Shown: one piece after another, positions 63,498 to 64,000 of the stretch | Layout: the number at the start of each line of letters is the position of its first letter | Numbering within the stretch: position 1 is the stretch's first letter | Source of the DNA: Cardinalis cardinalis | Lineage: Eukaryota; Chordata; Aves; Passeriformes; Cardinalidae | Length of the DNA: 64,000 nucleotides | Direction of reading: 5' to 3' | NCBI GenBank assembly: GCA_014549065.1 | Contig: JACDOX010000007.1 | Location: 5,635,034-5,699,033 of the forward strand | Position numbers and translations under genes: made by a program | Notes under the pieces: generated by a model | Database searches by the model: none | What the model saw: the letters and a program-made list of their open reading frames with translations, nothing else | What the model was told of the DNA's origin: nothing

Positions 63498-64000
63498 TTA
63501 GACCTGGTCCGACCTGATGCAATGAGAAGCTCCTACTTCACTTACTTCCTCCCACTGTCATGAGCCTTTTCACATTCCTATGTATTAACAGCAATCTCTT
63601 CTGCCTTCCACCAGAACAGTGAGCTGGAAAATCACAGTGCACAAGAAAAAGAGACCTTGCCACATTCCCCCTTCAACTCAGAACTTTCATCTTCCCCACA
63701 CAGAAAACACCTCAAAGATCCGCAGCATCAACTTGTCAATGAGGAACAACTTAGCTTCCAGAAATTATCACCAAGAATTAATTTTATGAAGTCTGAAAGC
63801 AAAGCCCAGAGACAAGCTTGATCACATGAGTTTTACAAGGTTCTATTAATTGAAAATACATACATTTATGTATGTTCATGTTAAAAGCTACTTATTAATT
63901 TGACTAATTAAATGCATATTTTATTTTNTAGGAGTTTATTACAGTTTGGCCGCAAACAGGCCAATAGTAGCATTTGTACAGAAGAATAAACAAGTTCAGA

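Larger units (their letters stand above)
61031..64000. other. Unique non-coding sequence
   Basis: GC content rises around 62980-63420, without a CpG island or exon structure. Simple repeats in this interval are listed separately. 'acatacat-tt-atgtatgt' at 63858-63875 is a minor hairpin. Confidence 0.5.

Noticed and set aside
1..64000. CRISPR array, operon, tRNA or rRNA gene
   Set aside because: No regularly spaced direct repeats, no tRNA-like box A/B pairs and no rRNA motifs seen; the sequence is vertebrate non-coding DNA.

Overview
The window looks like non-coding nuclear DNA from a songbird (passerine). It is AT-rich with very few CpGs. It carries several degraded CR1 LINE copies whose 3' ends have the bird-type 8-bp ATTCTATG tail. 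It also carries two solo endogenous-retrovirus LTRs of kinds I recognise from passerine genomes, and one MIR-like SINE relic. I found no convincing protein-coding exon, tRNA, rRNA, CpG island or CRISPR array. The longest stop-free stretches (about 150-170 codons) have no recognisable domain or splice context and fit chance expectation. The window is best read as intergenic DNA or part of a large intron.

Layout. 1-5.5 kb: CR1 3' end (about 1.3-1.75 kb, minus), a solo LTR (about 3.1-3.46 kb, plus), a (GGAA)n microsatellite (4.26-4.39 kb) and an old CR1-like fragment (about 5.26-5.48 kb, minus). 5.5-19.7 kb: mostly unique sequence with pyrimidine tracts, small hairpins and palindromes, and one CR1 tail (14.6-14.83 kb, plus). 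19.77-20.05 kb: a 279-bp imperfect foldback with arms of about 130 bp, the most striking structure here. 20-35 kb: unique sequence with many isolated N bases, a near-perfect 33-nt hairpin (29.5 kb) and a MIR-like relic (30.6-30.8 kb). 35.9-36.2 kb: CR1 3' end (minus). 36.2-45.3 kb: unique sequence with (GATA)n and (CTTCC)n microsatellites and a 10-bp-stem hairpin. 45.3-46.4 kb: a CR1 reverse-transcriptase relic (plus). 47.3-47.7 kb: a solo LTR in minus orientation. 52.8-53.1 kb: a CR1 endonuclease-domain relic (minus). 53.9 and 60.9 kb: two short CR1 3' fragments (minus). The rest is unique.

Because there are no genes there is no operon or pathway to describe. The functional interest is structural: the foldback at 19.8-20.05 kb could be an old palindromic transposon relic, possibly exapted, or the source of a long double-stranded RNA if transcribed. 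All family assignments are from memory of consensus sequences; no database search was run.
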